Shown piece after piece: positions 7,016 to 7,503 of a stretch of 7,503 nt of DNA; position 1 is the stretch's first letter; each line of letters begins with the position of its first letter. A model generated the notes under the pieces. It had not been told where the DNA came from and searched no databases. It was given only the letters and a program-made list of their open reading frames with translations. Source of the stretch: Thermaerobacter marianensis (GTDB lineage Bacteria; Bacillota; Sulfobacillia; DYIH01; DYIG01); contig DYIG01000073.1 of the NCBI GenBank assembly GCA_020723725.1, positions 1 to 7,503 on the forward strand, in the 5' to 3' direction. The position numbers and the translations under genes are program-made.

Positions 7016-7503
7016 TTACGACTGAGCCTGATAGATGGTATTGATGGTTACGGTGGAACCCCCTACCGCCGCCGCGTAGGCTACGCGCAAATACTTGAGG
7101 AACTTTGCCGGCACCAGTGCGCTGGCGGCGCTGGCCGCCAGTGATACCGCCGTTCCGTCGACCAGCCAGGTTGTGTTGTCCGGGCTGATCTCCAACCGGA
7201 CGTTGGCATCGTTGGCGGTGGTATTGTGGACAAAGATGGAGTACGTTACCTTATCGCTAACGTCACGGGCCGCCCCGCCCGTAAAGTCGGTTGTCGCGCT
7301 GCTTACGGTCTGACTGGCCTCGGTAAACGTCCGGACCGTGTTGATCGTGCCGCCGCTGATCGTCACAGTGCCGGCGCTCAAAGCGCTGATCGTGCCGCCG
7401 GTAATCGTTACCGTGCCCGCGTTCAACGCAGCCACCGTGTTAATAGTACCGCCGCTGATCGTCACAGTGCCGGCGCTCAAAGCGCTGATCGTGCCGCCGG
7501 TAA
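7016..7503 (-). CDS. Ser/Thr-rich repeat protein with DUF6385-like C-terminal domain, N-terminus outside window
   Basis: Only the last 161 residues are visible; the frame runs open past the right edge, so no start lies here. The TTG at 7480-7478 lies inside a repeat and is not a credible start. The first part (about 50 residues) is low-complexity repeats of the form A-L-[SN]-A-G-T-V-T-I-[ST]-G-G-T-I, rich in Thr, Ser, Gly and beta-branched residues. This suggests a stacked beta structure with many hydroxyl side chains. The last ~110 residues (TFTEASQTVSSATTDF to the end YQAQS) look like a compact beta-sandwich: VTYSIFVHNTTANDANVRLE, ISPDNTTWLVDG, and LVPAKFLKYLRVAYAAA. By memory this matches DUF6385, a Firmicute domain with VxNT, SPD.T.W and FxRYxRxAY motifs. 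No cysteine and few charged residues are seen. The position 2 nt before three glycosyltransferases suggests a surface or exosporium-type protein that is glycosylated. Secretion cannot be judged because the N-terminus is missing. Confidence 0.82.
   Translation of the reverse strand, partial: TGGTISALSAGTVTISGGTINTVAALNAGTVTITGGTISALSAGTVTISGGTINTVRTFTEASQTVSSATTDFTGGAARDVSDKVTYSIFVHNTTANDANVRLEISPDNTTWLVDGTAVSLAASAASALVPAKFLKYLRVAYAAAVGGSTVTINTIYQAQS
7334..7503 (-). repeat. 99-bp coding tandem repeat (33 aa unit), 1.7 copies visible
   Basis: Positions 7352-7404 and 7451-7503 are identical over 53 bp at an offset of 99 bp; the flanking bases 7334-7351 and 7433-7450 differ at a few sites. The unit encodes 33 residues made of an 18-residue and a 15-residue half, each carrying GTVTI[ST]GGTI. 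The second copy is cut by the window edge, so more copies probably lie beyond it. The near-identity at the DNA level points to recent duplication or conversion; the half-units are more diverged. Confidence 0.9.

Noticed and set aside
7334..7503. A CRISPR-like array
   Set aside because: The repeats are contiguous, in frame and coding, with no unique spacers between them; they are protein repeats.

Overview
The window holds the end of a minus-strand operon: a Ser/Thr-rich repeat protein followed by three tandem paralogous glycosyltransferase-TPR genes. Downstream is a small decayed region with a degraded spore photoproduct lyase gene, a short membrane-protein gene and the start of a lipoprotein gene. 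The host is probably a spore-forming, moderately GC-rich Firmicute of class Clostridia (Moorella, Desulfotomaculum or Pelotomaculum-like). The grounds are the splB remnant, the strong GGGGTGA-type Shine-Dalgarno sites, the use of GTG and TTG starts, and the repeat-protein C-terminal domain, which resembles DUF6385. The assignment is inference, not a database result.

Layout from right to left, in the direction of operon transcription. Positions 7503-7016 (minus) encode the C-terminal 161 residues of a protein with low-complexity GTVTISGGTI repeats, built on a 99-bp unit, and a C-terminal beta-rich domain. After 2 nt comes GT-TPR gene 1 (7013-5001, 670 aa). After 19 nt comes GT-TPR gene 2 (4981-2930, 683 aa, GTG start, strong SD). 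Gene 3 (2933-936, 665 aa) overlaps gene 2 by an ATGA. Each enzyme has an N-terminal GT-A family 2 domain with the DTGS and DxD motifs, then about 450 residues of TPR-like helical repeats. A candidate intrinsic terminator lies at 850-888. The spacing argues for one transcript, with its promoter beyond the right edge.

Positions 504-858 (plus) are a pseudogene: the C-terminal third of a spore photoproduct lyase with one in-frame stop and two frameshifts. Just before it, at 339-503 (plus), is a possible 54-aa two-helix membrane protein. Positions 246-1 (minus) encode the N-terminus of a secreted lipoprotein, perhaps with a PrcB_C domain, cut by the window edge. The two plus and minus genes diverge from a short AT-rich intergenic stretch.

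Working model (inference): the three glycosyltransferases modify the Thr/Ser-rich repeat protein encoded directly upstream, which would make a surface or spore-surface glycoprotein with dedicated enzymes.
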